Notes under the pieces: generated by a model
Database searches by the model: none
Seen by the model: the letters and a program-made list of their open reading frames with translations, nothing else
Told to the model about the DNA's origin: nothing
Made by a program: the position numbers and the translations under genes
Shown here: one piece after another, positions 52,202 through 61,915 of the stretch
Layout of the letters: the number at the start of each line of letters is the position of its first letter
Position numbering within the stretch: position 1 is the first letter of the stretch
Source: Saccharopolyspora erythraea
Lineage (GTDB): Bacteria > Actinomycetota > Actinomycetes > Mycobacteriales > Pseudonocardiaceae
Direction of reading: 5' to 3'
NCBI RefSeq assembly: GCF_018141105.1
Contig: NZ_CP054839.1
Span: 310,001 to 374,000 of the forward strand
DNA length: 64,000 nt

Positions 52202-52876
52202 TCAGCGGGCGCGTCGGGCCAGCCGCTCCGGATCGAGGATCAGCACGCTCTTGCCCTCCAGCCGCAACCAGCCGCGGTGGGCGAAGTCGGCCAGCGCCTT
52301 GTTCACGGTCTCCCGCGAGGCGCCGACGTACTGGGCGATCTCCTCCTGCGTCAGGTCGTGGGTGACCCGCAGCAGGCCCGCCTCCTGGCTGCCGAAGCGC
52401 TGCGCGAGCTGCAGCAGCGCCTTGGCGACGCGGCCAGGCACGTCGGTGAAGATCAGGTCGGCCAGCATGCCGTTGGTCCGGCGCAGCCTGCGGGCCACGA
52501 CCCGAAGCAACTGCTCCGCGATCTCGGGGCGGGTGCCGATCCACTGCCGCAGCGCCGTGCGGTCCATGGTCAGCGCCCGGACCTCGGTCACGGTTGTCGC
52601 GGTCGACGTCCTCGGCCCCGGGTCGAAGATGGACAGCTCGCCGAACATGTCCGACGGCCCCATGATCGCCAGCAGGTTCTCCCTGCCGTCCGGGGACTTG
52701 CGTCCGAGCTTGACCTTGCCGGATTGGATGATGTAAAGCCGGTCGCCCGGCTCGCCCTCGGCGAAGATCACGTGTCCTCGCGGGAACTCCGAAGGTTCCA
52801 ACGATTGGGTCAGTGCTTCCGCCGCGGCCGGCTCAACGCCTTGGAAGATACCGGCCCGGGCCAGAGTCTCGTCCAC
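52202..52876 (-). CDS. crp: Crp/GlxR-type cAMP-responsive regulator
   Basis: 224 residues, the length of M. tuberculosis Crp (Rv3676). The cyclic-nucleotide barrel shows [25 protein letters not shown] and the phosphate-binding [20 protein letters not shown] (E-L-S...R-T-S). The dimer helix and helix-turn-helix follow: [27 protein letters not shown]. Recognition helix S-R-E-T-V-N-K-A-L is that of GlxR/Crp. GTG 52876 follows GGAGGGACGAG. It likely controls central metabolism and resuscitation genes, including acs, as in other actinobacteria. The small membrane gene lies directly upstream. Confidence 0.95.
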   Translation of the reverse strand: MDETLARAGIFQGVEPAAAEALTQSLEPSEFPRGHVIFAEGEPGDRLYIIQSGKVKLGRKSPDGRENLLAIMGPSDMFGELSIFDPGPRTSTATTVTEVRALTMDRTALRQWIGTRPEIAEQLLRVVARRLRRTNGMLADLIFTDVPGRVAKALLQLAQRFGSQEAGLLRVTHDLTQEEIAQYVGASRETVNKALADFAHRGWLRLEGKSVLILDPERLARRAR

Positions 52877-52967
52877 CTCGTCCCTCCATGTTGAGACGCG
52901 GCGGCTGTCTTGCGAACCGGACCCGCACGCGACCGGTCCGGTGTGCCGCCGATCACTACCAGTAAGT

Positions 52968-53243
52968 CTAAGACTGGTCGCGGGAACGGCGAGTCCGCAG
53001 CTTACCGGCGCGTCCCACCCTGCGTAGCTGGAACAGCTCCAGCGCACGTCCAATTCCCTGCCGGAACAGCGCCCTGACCTCGTCGGGCCGGGCGTTCTCC
53101 AGCAGCTCCTCCACCTCGTTCTCCTGTACCGCGACGTGGCGGAGCCGTGCCTCCACGCGCTCCATGAAGAGCGTGAAGAACATGATCACAAGCGGTACTA
53201 CGATCACGAACCAGGCAGTCATGATGGTGAAATCCTCGCTCAT
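52968..53243 (-). CDS. small membrane protein upstream of crp (Rv3675-like)
   Basis: 91 residues from ATG 53243. One membrane helix ([22 protein letters not shown]) precedes a charged helical part [20 protein letters not shown] and a basic tail [18 protein letters not shown]. The arrangement beside crp matches a membrane protein gene in mycobacteria. Function unknown. The longer frame from 53390 crosses the neighbour's promoter and is rejected. Confidence 0.7.
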   Translation of the reverse strand: MSEDFTIMTAWFVIVVPLVIMFFTLFMERVEARLRHVAVQENEVEELLENARPDEVRALFRQGIGRALELFQLRRVGRAGKLRTRRSRDQS

Positions 53244-53334
53244 GCCTTCGGGGCCGATGTAACCGGGGGTATGTTCTGCGCGCGCGAGGCCATGCGAGCA
53301 CCGTCCTCCTGGGTGGCATCCGTACTCTGGTGGA

Positions 53335-54177
53335 GTGCCGGACCAAGCTCGGAACAAGCCCCGTGACGCCGCTGTCAAGAAGGCTGCCAAGGCCCGGTCG
53401 GGGGAGACCCGGCTGGGACTCGTCCGGCGTGCCCGCCGGATGCTCCGCGCGTTGGCCGAAGCCTATCCCGACGCCCACTGCGAGCTGGACTTCAACACCC
53501 CGCTGGAGCTGGCGGTGGCCACGATCCTGTCCGCCCAGTGCACCGACAAGCGGGTCAACGAGGTCACTCCGGCCCTGTTCAAGCGCTATCCGGCGGCCGA
53601 GTCCTACGCCGGCGCGGACCGCGCCGAGCTGGAGGAGATGATCCGCTCGACCGGCTTCTACCGGAACAAGGCCGCCTCGCTGATGGGGCTGGGCGCCCAG
53701 CTCGTGGAGCGCCACGGCGGCGAGGTTCCGGCCCGCCTCGACGAGCTGGTCAAGCTGCCCGGCATCGGCCGCAAGACGGCCAACGTCATCCTCGGCAACG
53801 CCTTCGACGTGCCCGGCATCACGGTCGACACCCACTTCGGCAGGCTGGTCCGGCGCTGGCGGTGGACGGCCGAGGAGGACCCGGTCAAGGTCGAACACGC
53901 GATCGGCGAGCTCATTCCGCGCAAGGAATGGACCATGCTGTCGCACTACGTGATCTTCCACGGGCGCCGCGTCTGCCACGCCCGCAAGCCCGCCTGCGGG
54001 GCCTGCCTGCTGGCCGCCGACTGCCCCTCCTACGGCGACGGCCCGACCGACCACCTCGAGGCCGCGAAGCTGGTCCGCGGGCACGAGGCCCCCCACCTGC
54101 TCGCGCTGGCCGGGATCGTCGACGAGATCCCGGACAGGACCGTCGAGAAGGTGGCCGAGACGGAGCCGCACGCGTGA
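53335..54177 (+). CDS. nth: endonuclease III, DNA glycosylase/AP lyase
   Basis: 280 residues. The helix-hairpin-helix [17 protein letters not shown] contains the catalytic Lys in the R-K-T context, [12 protein letters not shown] carries the catalytic Asp, and the iron-sulfur motif is [17 protein letters not shown] (C-x6-C-x2-C-x5-C). It removes oxidised pyrimidines. An N-terminal basic extension of about 25 residues precedes the core. GTG 53335 start. The stop overlaps the next gene by four bases (GTGA). Confidence 0.95.
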   Translation: MPDQARNKPRDAAVKKAAKARSGETRLGLVRRARRMLRALAEAYPDAHCELDFNTPLELAVATILSAQCTDKRVNEVTPALFKRYPAAESYAGADRAELEEMIRSTGFYRNKAASLMGLGAQLVERHGGEVPARLDELVKLPGIGRKTANVILGNAFDVPGITVDTHFGRLVRRWRWTAEEDPVKVEHAIGELIPRKEWTMLSHYVIFHGRRVCHARKPACGACLLAADCPSYGDGPTDHLEAAKLVRGHEAPHLLALAGIVDEIPDRTVEKVAETEPHA

Positions 54178-54818
54178 GCGGTCGGCTGCGGGAGTACCGG
54201 AACGAGATCCGCTGGACCGTCGTGGTCGTGGTGCTCGCGGTGCTCGGCATCGTCGCGCTGTGGCCGCGCGGCGCGGAGCAGCCCGCCGAGCCAGGCGGAG
54301 CGCCCGCGCCGGCGCAGGTCGCGGCGCAGCGCGGCGCCGACCCCGCGCTGCGGGCGTCAGCGGCCCTGGAGCCCTGCCCGTCGGGCCCGCCGACGGGTCC
54401 CTCCGGCGCGACCGGCACCTGCCTCGCCGACGGCACGCCCGCCGACCTCGCCGCCATGGTCGGAGGGCGCACGACGCTGGTGAACGTCTGGGCGACGTGG
54501 TGCCAGCCGTGCCGGACCGAGCTGCCCGCGCTCCAGGAGTACTCGCGCCAGCCCGGCGCCGTGCCGGTCGTGGGAGTGCAGGTGCAGAGCGACGAGGACG
54601 ACGGCCTCGCCCTGCTGCGAGAGCTCGGTGTGCGCTATCCGAACGTGCACGATCCCGACAACCGCGTCCGGGCGGCGCTCAACGTGCCCGCCGTGCTTCC
54701 CATGAGCTACGTCGTGACCGCGTCCGGCGAGGTCCGCCGGGTGGACCCGCCGGTCGCGTTCGAGTCGGCCGACGAGGTGCGCGCCGCGGTCCAGCGCACC
54801 GCGGGAGGTGCCGGATGA
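54174..54818 (+). CDS. membrane-anchored thioredoxin-like protein (TlpA/Rv3673c type)
   Basis: 214 residues. One membrane helix ([18 protein letters not shown], about 14-31), a Pro/Ala-rich linker, and an extracytoplasmic thioredoxin domain with [18 protein letters not shown] (W-C-Q-P-C) and [10 protein letters not shown] (cis-Pro). It likely reduces or isomerises disulfides or cytochrome maturation partners. Overlaps nth (GTGA) and the NUDIX gene (ATGA), so nth, this gene and the NUDIX gene are one translational unit. Confidence 0.9.
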   Translation: MSGRLREYRNEIRWTVVVVVLAVLGIVALWPRGAEQPAEPGGAPAPAQVAAQRGADPALRASAALEPCPSGPPTGPSGATGTCLADGTPADLAAMVGGRTTLVNVWATWCQPCRTELPALQEYSRQPGAVPVVGVQVQSDEDDGLALLRELGVRYPNVHDPDNRVRAALNVPAVLPMSYVVTASGEVRRVDPPVAFESADEVRAAVQRTAGGAG

Positions 54819-55525
54819 CCGGACCGGGAGTCGGGCCCCTGGTGGACCCCGACGACGTGCCCGAGTGGCTGCGGGCGCTGGTCAAGCGCACCGCCGACCT
54901 CGACGGCGGGCGCCTCGGCTGGCCGCGCACCGACCCGCCCGCCGACGCCCGCCCGGCGGCCGTGCTGGTGCTCTTCGGCGAGGGCGTGTCCGGACCGGAC
55001 GTGCTCTTGCTGCGCCGCGCCGACAGCCTGAACTCCCACCCCGGCCAGGTCGCGTTCCCGGGCGGCGCCCTCGACCCGGGCGACGACGGTCCGGTCGGCG
55101 CGGCGCTGCGGGAGGCCGCCGAGGAGGTCGGGGTCCTGTCCGGCGGCGTGCGGCCGGTCGCGGTGCTGCCGGAGCTGCACGTCGCGCACAGCGGCTTCCG
55201 GGTGACCCCGGTCCTGGCGCACTGGCGGACGCCGTCGCCGGTCGCACCGGTGGACCCGGCCGAGACCGCCGCGGTGGCGCGGGTGCCCGTCTCGTGGCTG
55301 ACCGACTCGGCCAACCGCATCCGGGTCCGCTACGCCGAGCGGCAGCTCGGGCCGGCGTTCCTGGTCCCGGGGATGCTGGTGTGGGGCTTCACCGGCGGGC
55401 TGCTGGCCGGGGTGCTCGACCTGGCCGGCTGGGCGCGCGGCTGGAACCGCGACGACGTGCGTGAACTGGGGGCTGCCTGGAGGGCCGCGGAGGAGGCCGA
55501 CGACGTGGGCTTCGGCACGCACTGA
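54815..55525 (+). CDS. CoA-pyrophosphatase-type NUDIX hydrolase (Rv3672c-like)
   Basis: 236 residues. LLLRRADSLNSHPGQVAFPGGALDPGDDG and REAAEEVGVLSGG form the UPF0035/CoAse signature and NUDIX box (R-E-A-x-E-E). It would cleave CoA and derivatives. ATG 54815 has GGGAGG upstream and overlaps the preceding stop. The gene order nth-thioredoxin-NUDIX-marP is the same as in mycobacteria. Confidence 0.92.
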   Translation: MTGPGVGPLVDPDDVPEWLRALVKRTADLDGGRLGWPRTDPPADARPAAVLVLFGEGVSGPDVLLLRRADSLNSHPGQVAFPGGALDPGDDGPVGAALREAAEEVGVLSGGVRPVAVLPELHVAHSGFRVTPVLAHWRTPSPVAPVDPAETAAVARVPVSWLTDSANRIRVRYAERQLGPAFLVPGMLVWGFTGGLLAGVLDLAGWARGWNRDDVRELGAAWRAAEEADDVGFGTH

Positions 55526-55625
55526 ACCGGTGGCGGCACTCGCCGCCCGGGCGGATGCGAGGCTTGCGGGGGTGGTGCGGGCTGCCATGATCGGACAGCA
55601 TCGCCTGCGGGAATGAGGTGAACGG

Positions 55626-56807
55626 GTGAACTGGGTCGATCTGCTCGTCGTGCTGCTGGCGCTGCTGGCCGCGGCGTCGGGTGCGCGCAGCGGGCTGATC
55701 ACCGCCCTGTTCTCGTTTCTCGGTGTCATCGCCGGTGCGGTCGTCGGGCTCAAGCTCGCGCCGCTGCTGCTGGAGCGGCTGGACAGCCCGTCGGCCCGGA
55801 TCGCCTTCGGCGTGGGCATCGTGGTGCTGCTGGTCGCCTTCGGCGAGACCTTCGGCATGTGGGCGGGCCGCGAGCTGCGCGACCGGATCACCTCGAGCAA
55901 GCTCACCGGCGTCGACAACGTGCTCGGCGCGGTGCTGCAGTGCGTGGCGGTGTTCGTGGTCGCCTGGCTGGTGGCCCTGCCGTTCACGTCGGCTTCGGCG
56001 CTGCCCGGCCTGGCATCGGCGGTCACCAGATCGACGGTTCTGCGCACGGTGGACTCGGTGATGCCCGACGCGGCCAAGCAGCTGCCGTCGGAGCTGCGCG
56101 AGATGCTCGGCATGAGCGGTTTCCCGGAGGCGCTGGAGCCGTTCTCGGAGACGCCGGTCGCCGCGATCGACCCACCGGACCCCGCCCTGGCCTCCAGCGA
56201 GGCCGTGCGCGACGCCCGGACGAGCGTGGTGAAGGTGCGTGGGCGTGCGGTTTCGTGCGCGCGGGCGCTGGAGGGCACCGGGTTCGTCATCGCCCCGCAC
56301 CGGGTGATGACCAACGCGCACGTCGTCGCGGGCACCGACAAGGTCGCGATCGAGATCGGCCGCGGCGAGTTCGACGCCGAGGTCGTGCTGTTCGACCCGA
56401 ACACCGACCTGGCCGTGCTGTCGGTGCCGGACCTCGACGCCGACGCGATGACGTTCAAGCAGGGCGCCCACCCGGGCGACAGCGTGATCGCGCTCGGCTA
56501 CCCGCTGGACGGCCCGTACACGGCGTCACCGGGCCGCATCCGCGAGCGCATCCGGCTGCGCGGACCGGACATCTACGACTCGACGACCGTGGTCCGCGAG
56601 GTGTACACGGTGCGGGGCAAGGTGCAGAGCGGCAACTCGGGCGGTCCGCTGATCGACACGCGGGGCGACGTGGCGGGTGTCGTGTTCGGCGCCGCCGTTG
56701 ACGACCCGGAGACCGGGTTCGTGCTCACCGCCGACGAGGTCGCCGACGAGGTGGCGGCCGCCCCGAGCCTGCACACGCCGGTCTCCACAGGGGACTGCAC
56801 GGGCTGA
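55626..56807 (+). CDS. marP: MarP-like membrane serine protease
   Basis: 393 residues. Four membrane helices (CvpA-like, about 5-45, 60-80 and 98-125) precede a periplasmic chymotrypsin-type protease with His232 (TNAHVVAG), Asp261 (NTDLAVLSV) and Ser338 (QSGNSGGPL). Cys211 and Cys391 match the pair that forms the disulfide in M. tuberculosis MarP (Rv3671c). MarP supports acid and oxidative stress resistance by processing a peptidoglycan hydrolase. It is 100 bases after the NUDIX gene; start GTG 55626. Confidence 0.93.
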   Translation: MNWVDLLVVLLALLAAASGARSGLITALFSFLGVIAGAVVGLKLAPLLLERLDSPSARIAFGVGIVVLLVAFGETFGMWAGRELRDRITSSKLTGVDNVLGAVLQCVAVFVVAWLVALPFTSASALPGLASAVTRSTVLRTVDSVMPDAAKQLPSELREMLGMSGFPEALEPFSETPVAAIDPPDPALASSEAVRDARTSVVKVRGRAVSCARALEGTGFVIAPHRVMTNAHVVAGTDKVAIEIGRGEFDAEVVLFDPNTDLAVLSVPDLDADAMTFKQGAHPGDSVIALGYPLDGPYTASPGRIRERIRLRGPDIYDSTTVVREVYTVRGKVQSGNSGGPLIDTRGDVAGVVFGAAVDDPETGFVLTADEVADEVAAAPSLHTPVSTGDCTG

Positions 56808-56831
56808 GCGCGAGCCCCGCGACCACCGCGG

Positions 56832-57344
56832 TCAGGCGGAGGTCTTCTCCACTGCCTTGTCCTCGCCGTTGCGGCGGGTGAGCTGCGCGGTGTCCTTCAG
56901 GCTCTCTATGGTCCGCTTCGGTGCCCGGATCTTGCGCACCCGCCGGTAGCCGAGCAGTGCGAAAAGGCCCGCCACCAGCAGCATGAACAGGAACACGATG
57001 CCGAAGGACGCCCACCGCCACAGGCCGAGCTGGGCGAGGCCCTCCGCGAGGGTGAAGAACAGGAAGAACATGCTGAAGCCGAGGACGCTGAGCGCCAGGA
57101 TGAAGTAGACGCTGCCCTTGACGCCCTTCTTCACCTCGCCGGCGAGCTCGGCCTTGGCCAGCTCCATCTCGGAGCGGACCAGCGTGGACAGATGCGTCGT
57201 GGCGTCGCGGACCAGCGCACCGACGGACTGGCCGTTGTCGGGACCGGTGCCCTCCTCGGACAGCGGGATGGAGGTGACGGCCGACCAGCCCGCACCGTCA
57301 CGGCTGCCATTGGGGTTCTTCGCGGCGCTGTTCACGTACCTCAT
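56832..57344 (-). CDS. phage-holin-family-like membrane protein (Rv3669-like)
   Basis: 170 residues. A hydrophilic N-terminus with SVGALVRDATTHLSTLVRSE MELAKAELAGEVKKG (a helix that could lie on the membrane) is followed by two membrane helices (SVYFILALSVLGFSMFFLFF and WASFGIVFLFMLLVAGLFAL) and a basic tail YRRVRKIRAPKRTIE. This is the phage_holin_3_6 (ALPP-like) family, which is not a true holin. It converges with marP 24 bases apart. ATG 57344 is the chosen start; a GTG at 57335 is possible. Confidence 0.8.
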   Translation of the reverse strand: MRYVNSAAKNPNGSRDGAGWSAVTSIPLSEEGTGPDNGQSVGALVRDATTHLSTLVRSEMELAKAELAGEVKKGVKGSVYFILALSVLGFSMFFLFFTLAEGLAQLGLWRWASFGIVFLFMLLVAGLFALLGYRRVRKIRAPKRTIESLKDTAQLTRRNGEDKAVEKTSA

Positions 57345-57422
57345 CGTGCCACGCTCGATCAGGCGGGTACCGATCGACTCGCGGTGTGTTACCCGCGAGT
57401 GACATCGCCGCAGGCGGCCCCG

Positions 57423-58661
57423 TCAGGCCGAGGCGTCGCCGTTGCGCACCTTGCGGCCCCTGCGCAGCATCATCACCGCCGCGAGCAGCGATGCGACAGC
57501 GGAGGCGATCAGCACCGCGGCCTTGGCCCGCTCGGCCGCGGCTCCCTCCAGCGACAGCTCGGCGATGAGCAGGCTCACGGTGAAGCCGACGCCGCCGAGC
57601 ATGGCCAGTGCGCTGAGGTCCCGCCAGCTCACCCCGGCGGGCTTGGCACCGATGCCGATCTTCACCGCCAGGTAGGAGCTGCCGAAGATGCCGACGAGCT
57701 TGCCGACCACGAGCCCGACGACCACGGCGATGGCGACCCGGTCGTGGGTCATCGCGGCCAGCGCCTCCCCGTCGACCGGGACACCCGCGGCGAACAGCGC
57801 GAACACGGGAACGATCAGCCCTGCCGACCAGGGCTGGAGGCGGTGCTCCAGACGCATCGCGGGAGAGGCCGTCTCGTGCGGGTCGCGGTGCACCCGGGTC
57901 AGCAGGCCCAGCGCGACCCCGGCGATGGTGGCGTGGATGCCGCTGCTGTGCACGGCGATCCACGTCGCGACGGCCAGCGGGACGTACAGGAACGGCGTGG
58001 TGATCCGGCGCTTCTGCGCGTACCAGTAGACCGCGCAGAGCGCGGCCGCTGCGAGCAGTGCCAGCACGCTGAGGCCGGAGGTGAACAGCACCGCGATCAC
58101 GACGATGGCGCCGAGGTCGTCGACCACGGCGAGGCTGAGCAGGAACACCCGCGCGGCGGTGGGCATCCACGACCCCGTCAGCGACAGCACGCCGAGGGCG
58201 AAGGCGATGTCGGTGGCGACCGGGATCGCCCACGCCGCGTGCGCGCCCGGAGCGCCGTAGCCGATGGCGAACGCCAGCCCGGCGGGCACGATCATGCCGC
58301 CCAGCGCGGCGACCACCGGCAGGGTCGCGGTCTTGCGGTCGGCGAGCTCGCCGACGACCAGCTCGCGCTTGAGCTCCAGCCCGGCGACGAAGAAGAAGAT
58401 CGCGAGCAGGCCGTCCTTGGCCCACTCGCCGATGGTGAGGTCCAGGTGCAGGAAGTGCGGACCGATGGCGAAGTCGCGGACGCCGCTGTAGAAGGGCTCG
58501 GCCGGTGAGTTGGCCAGCACCAGGGCCAGGGCGGTGGCGGCGAGCAGCACCATGCCGCCGACGGTCTCGGTGCGCAGGTACGCGGCGAAGTCGAAGGTCC
58601 GGGCCGACCCGTCTTGCCCGTCGTCGTTCCTGCGAGTGCGGTTGCGGGCGGACTTGGACAC
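57423..58661 (-). CDS. nhaA: Na+/H+ antiporter NhaA
   Basis: 412 residues. The NhaA signature is complete: GLLAIFFFVAGLELKRELV, the helix-4 sequence PVATDIAFALGVLSLTG and the two adjacent aspartates in SLAVVDDLGAIVVIAV that bind Na+ and H+. Twelve helices are expected. It expels sodium and controls pH. It lies downstream of, and on the same strand as, the start region of the holin-like gene; no partner is obvious. Confidence 0.95.
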   Translation of the reverse strand: MSKSARNRTRRNDDGQDGSARTFDFAAYLRTETVGGMVLLAATALALVLANSPAEPFYSGVRDFAIGPHFLHLDLTIGEWAKDGLLAIFFFVAGLELKRELVVGELADRKTATLPVVAALGGMIVPAGLAFAIGYGAPGAHAAWAIPVATDIAFALGVLSLTGSWMPTAARVFLLSLAVVDDLGAIVVIAVLFTSGLSVLALLAAAALCAVYWYAQKRRITTPFLYVPLAVATWIAVHSSGIHATIAGVALGLLTRVHRDPHETASPAMRLEHRLQPWSAGLIVPVFALFAAGVPVDGEALAAMTHDRVAIAVVVGLVVGKLVGIFGSSYLAVKIGIGAKPAGVSWRDLSALAMLGGVGFTVSLLIAELSLEGAAAERAKAAVLIASAVASLLAAVMMLRRGRKVRNGDASA

Positions 58662-58799
58662 CGGGGCCTCCTGGGTGCGGACAGCACGAACTGTTCGCCG
58701 ACCAGACTTCCCGGCACACCCGCAACGACCCTAACAGATTCTTCACGCCGCAAACGATCTTCAAGCTCGTTTTCGCAGGTAGCGGGCCTGTGTGAATGA

Positions 58800-58836
58800 C
58801 AAGGGCGCCCTCCCGGATGCTGGGAGGGCGCCCTTG
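58800..58836 (-). terminator. terminator downstream of acs
   Basis: A perfect 15-bp stem (58800-58814 with 58822-58836, 7-base loop) lies 10 bases beyond the acs stop. Confidence 0.9.
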
Positions 58837-58846
58837 CCGAGAGGAC

Positions 58847-60829
58847 TCAGTCCTCGGTGGACTTGCCCAGTCCGGCCGAGATGAGATCCATCACGGAGGA
58901 GTCGGCGAGGGTGGAGACGTCGCCGATTTCGCGGTTTTCGGCGACGTCGCGCAGGAGCCGTCGCATGATCTTGCCGGAGCGGGTTTTGGGGAGTTCGGGC
59001 ACGACCATGATCTGGCGGGGTTTGGCGATGGGGCCGATTTCGTGGGCGACGTGGTCGCGCAGGGCCTTGATGGCGGCTTCGCCGGAGGCTTCGTCGTCGG
59101 CGCCGCCGCGCAGGATGACGAAGGCCACGATGCCCTGGCCGGTGGTGGGGTCGCTGGCGCCGACCACGGCGGCCTCGGCCACGGTGGGGTGGGAGACCAG
59201 GGCGGATTCGACCTCGGTGGTCGAGATCCGGTGGCCGGAGACGTTCATGACGTCGTCGACGCGGCCGAGTAGCCAGAGGTCGCCGTCGTCGTCGTATTTG
59301 GCGCCGTCGCCGGCGAAGTAGTAGCCCTTGTCGGCGAATTTGGACCAGTAGGTTTCGCGGTAGCGGTCGTCGTCGCCCCAGATGCCGCGCAGCATCGCGG
59401 GCCAGGGTTGGTCGAGCACGAGCAGTCCGCCGCCGCCGGGGCCGACCTGCTCGCCCTGCTCGTTGACGACCTTGGCGGAGATGCCGGGCAGTGGGACCTG
59501 GGCGGAGCCGGGTTTGGTGGCGGTGACGCCGGGCAGCGGCGAGATCATGATCGCGCCGGTTTCGGTTTGCCACCAGGTGTCGACGATGGGGGCGTGGTTG
59601 CCGCCGATGTGTTCGCGGTACCACATCCAGGCCTCGGGGTTGATCGGTTCACCGACGCTGCCGAGGACCCGCAGTGAGGACAGGTCGTAGCGGGCGGGGA
59701 TCTCGGCGCCCCATTTCATGAAGGTGCGGATGGTGGTGGGCGCGGTGTAGTAGAGCGTGACGCCGTACTTGGCCACGATTTCCCAGTGGCGGCCTTCGTG
59801 CGGGGTGTTGGGGGTGCCTTCGTAGATGACCTGGGAGGCGCCGTTGGCCAGTGGCCCGTAGACGATGTAGGTGTGGCCGGTGACCCAGCCGATGTCGGCG
59901 GTGCACCAGTAGACGTCGGTGTCGGGTTTGAGGTCGAAGACGGTGCGGTGGGTGTAGGCGGCCTGGGTGAGGTAGCCGCCGGAGGTGTGCAGGATGCCCT
60001 TGGGGCGTCCGGTGGTGCCGGAGGTGTAGAGGATGAACAGCGGGTGCTCGGCGTCGAAGAACTCCGGGGTGTGGGCCTCGGGCTGGCCTTCGACGGTCTC
60101 GTGCCACCACTTGTCGCGGTCGGTGTTCCACTCGACGTCGGTCTTGGTGCGCTGGACCACGAGGACGTGTTCGACGCTGGGGGTGGCGGCCACGGCCTCG
60201 TCGACGTTGGTCTTGAGGGGCATGGCCTTGCCGCGGCGGTACTGGCCGTCGGCGGTGATGACGACCTTGGCCTCGGCGTCGTTGATGCGGGTGCGCAGCG
60301 CTTCGGAGGAGAACCCGCCGAACACGACGCTGTGCAGGGCGCCCAGCCGGGCGCAGGCCAGCATCGAGTAGACCGCTTCGGGCAGCATCGGCAGGTAGAT
60401 CGCGACCCGGTCGCCCGCGCCGACACCGAGCGAGGCCAGCGCGTTGGCCGTGCGGGCCACCTCGCGTGCCAGTTCGGCGTAGGTGATGGCGCGGGAGTCG
60501 CCCGGTTCGCCCTCCCAGTGGATGGCGACCCGGTCGCCGTTGCCGGCCTCGACGTGGCGGTCCACACAGTTGTAGGCGACGTTGAGCTTGCCGCCGACGA
60601 ACCACTTGGCGAACGGGGCGCCGGACCAGTCCAGCACCTGCTCCCACTCGGTGTCCCAGTGCAGGTGGCGGGCCTGGTCGGCCCAGAACGCCTCGCGGTC
60701 GGCGTCGGCCTGGGCGTAGAGCTCCGACGTCGCATTGGCTTGGGCGGCGAACTCCTCGGACGGCGGGAATGTCCTGCTCTCGGTGAGCAGGTTGTCCAAG
60801 GTGTTGCTCTGCCCGTCGGGCTCGCTCAT
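58847..60829 (-). CDS. acs: acetyl-CoA synthetase (AMP-forming)
   Basis: 660 residues, full length. It activates acetate through acetyl-AMP. [20 protein letters not shown] is the P-loop motif, [10 protein letters not shown] and [14 protein letters not shown] are the adenylation core, [21 protein letters not shown] is the hinge, and the C-terminal [16 protein letters not shown] holds the catalytic lysine that is acetylated in related enzymes. Codon use is unusually U/G-biased on the + strand copy of this gene (long runs of ggt/gtt-ending complements), which may reflect high or special expression. ATG 60829, with GGGAGGTT-like sequence upstream. Confidence 0.97.
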   Translation of the reverse strand: MSEPDGQSNTLDNLLTESRTFPPSEEFAAQANATSELYAQADADREAFWADQARHLHWDTEWEQVLDWSGAPFAKWFVGGKLNVAYNCVDRHVEAGNGDRVAIHWEGEPGDSRAITYAELAREVARTANALASLGVGAGDRVAIYLPMLPEAVYSMLACARLGALHSVVFGGFSSEALRTRINDAEAKVVITADGQYRRGKAMPLKTNVDEAVAATPSVEHVLVVQRTKTDVEWNTDRDKWWHETVEGQPEAHTPEFFDAEHPLFILYTSGTTGRPKGILHTSGGYLTQAAYTHRTVFDLKPDTDVYWCTADIGWVTGHTYIVYGPLANGASQVIYEGTPNTPHEGRHWEIVAKYGVTLYYTAPTTIRTFMKWGAEIPARYDLSSLRVLGSVGEPINPEAWMWYREHIGGNHAPIVDTWWQTETGAIMISPLPGVTATKPGSAQVPLPGISAKVVNEQGEQVGPGGGGLLVLDQPWPAMLRGIWGDDDRYRETYWSKFADKGYYFAGDGAKYDDDGDLWLLGRVDDVMNVSGHRISTTEVESALVSHPTVAEAAVVGASDPTTGQGIVAFVILRGGADDEASGEAAIKALRDHVAHEIGPIAKPRQIMVVPELPKTRSGKIMRRLLRDVAENREIGDVSTLADSSVMDLISAGLGKSTED

Positions 60830-61044
60830 TGCGGGGAACCTCCCTGGCTGATGGGGCGCATGTGCTGTGTGAACCGTAATGCGATCCTGGGCGCTCCAAC
60901 AGGGGGAGGCCCGCTTGGTTTAGACCAATTGTTGTTCACTGTGCGGATTCGACGCACTACGCTGCGCGCCTGCTCGGTCACTTTGGCACATGTCCTGGTC
61001 GGCCCATGCGGTGGGTTGATACCCGGCCGGTAGCGTTTCTAAGC

Positions 61045-61803
61045 GTGAACGCCCAGGAATCGTTGCTCCCGTTGCTGGAGCTTGACGGCGTCGCCGAGGC
61101 GGTGACCTCTGCTCGCGCGGCGATCGACGAGGTCCACCGGCACCCGGCGAACCGGCGCGGCTGGCCCACGACGGCCGCCGAGGCGTCGGTGCGAGCCGCG
61201 CGGGCAAGCGCGGCCGTCGCAGGCGGAGCGACCGAAATTCCCGAAACGGGTGAGGTGAGCGACCCCCTGCTGGCTGGTGCCCTGCGCATCGCCGAGGGCA
61301 TGGGGCCTCTGCTGCCGACATGGCAGCGGGCCCCGCTGCAGGCGCTTGCCCGGCTGCACGTGCTCGCCGCGGCCGATCTGGTCGAGGACAAGGAGTCGCT
61401 GGGCCGTCCCCGCGCCGATCGCGAGGTGTCCGAGCGGCTGGACCTGCTCGCCCGGATCGTCGCCGACTCCAGCGGCAAGTCCCAGGGCCTGGTCCCCGGG
61501 CCGGTGCTGGCCGCCGTCGTGCACGGCGAGCTGCTCGCGCTGTCGCCCTTCGGCGTCGCCGACGGCGTGATCGCGCGGGCCGCGGCACGGCTCACCGTGA
61601 TCGGCAGCGGCCTGGACCCGAAGGGCCTCGTGGTGCCGGAGGTCGCGTACTTCCGCAGGCAGGGCGAGTACTCGGCGGCGGCGGACGCCTTCGGGAACGG
61701 CGACCCCGAAGGCGTCGGTGAATGGCTCCGCTACTGCTGCCGCGCCCTCGAGGCGGGCGCGCGGGAGGCCAAGTCCATCGCCGATGCTGTTCGAGACGGG
61801 TGA
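61045..61803 (+). CDS. Fic-like helical protein of the Rv3662c type, without a catalytic motif
   Basis: 252 residues from GTG 61045 (close to Rv3662c in length, as I recall it); the start is not well supported and ATG 61006 is possible. The core is helical: EAVTSARAAIDEVHRHPANR, PLLAGALRIAEGMG, WQRAPLQALARLHVL and the motif-like SPFGVADGVIARAAARLTVIG. In active Fic proteins the equivalent site reads H-P-F-x-D-G-N-G-R. Here it is S-P-F-G-V-A-D-G-V with no Asn and no His, so AMP transfer is not expected. The second half (GDPEGVGEWLRYCCRALEAG) keeps the Fic-like helix. Role unknown. Confidence 0.6.
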   Translation: MNAQESLLPLLELDGVAEAVTSARAAIDEVHRHPANRRGWPTTAAEASVRAARASAAVAGGATEIPETGEVSDPLLAGALRIAEGMGPLLPTWQRAPLQALARLHVLAAADLVEDKESLGRPRADREVSERLDLLARIVADSSGKSQGLVPGPVLAAVVHGELLALSPFGVADGVIARAAARLTVIGSGLDPKGLVVPEVAYFRRQGEYSAAADAFGNGDPEGVGEWLRYCCRALEAGAREAKSIADAVRDG

Positions 61804-61915
61804 TGGCGTCTTGAACGACCGAAGGTCGGATGAAGGGTTCCAGCGCTCAACCACCGCAGGAACGTGAAGCAACACCCGCCGGCTGCCCGCCGCAGGCGTA
61901 CGAACGAGGAATGAC

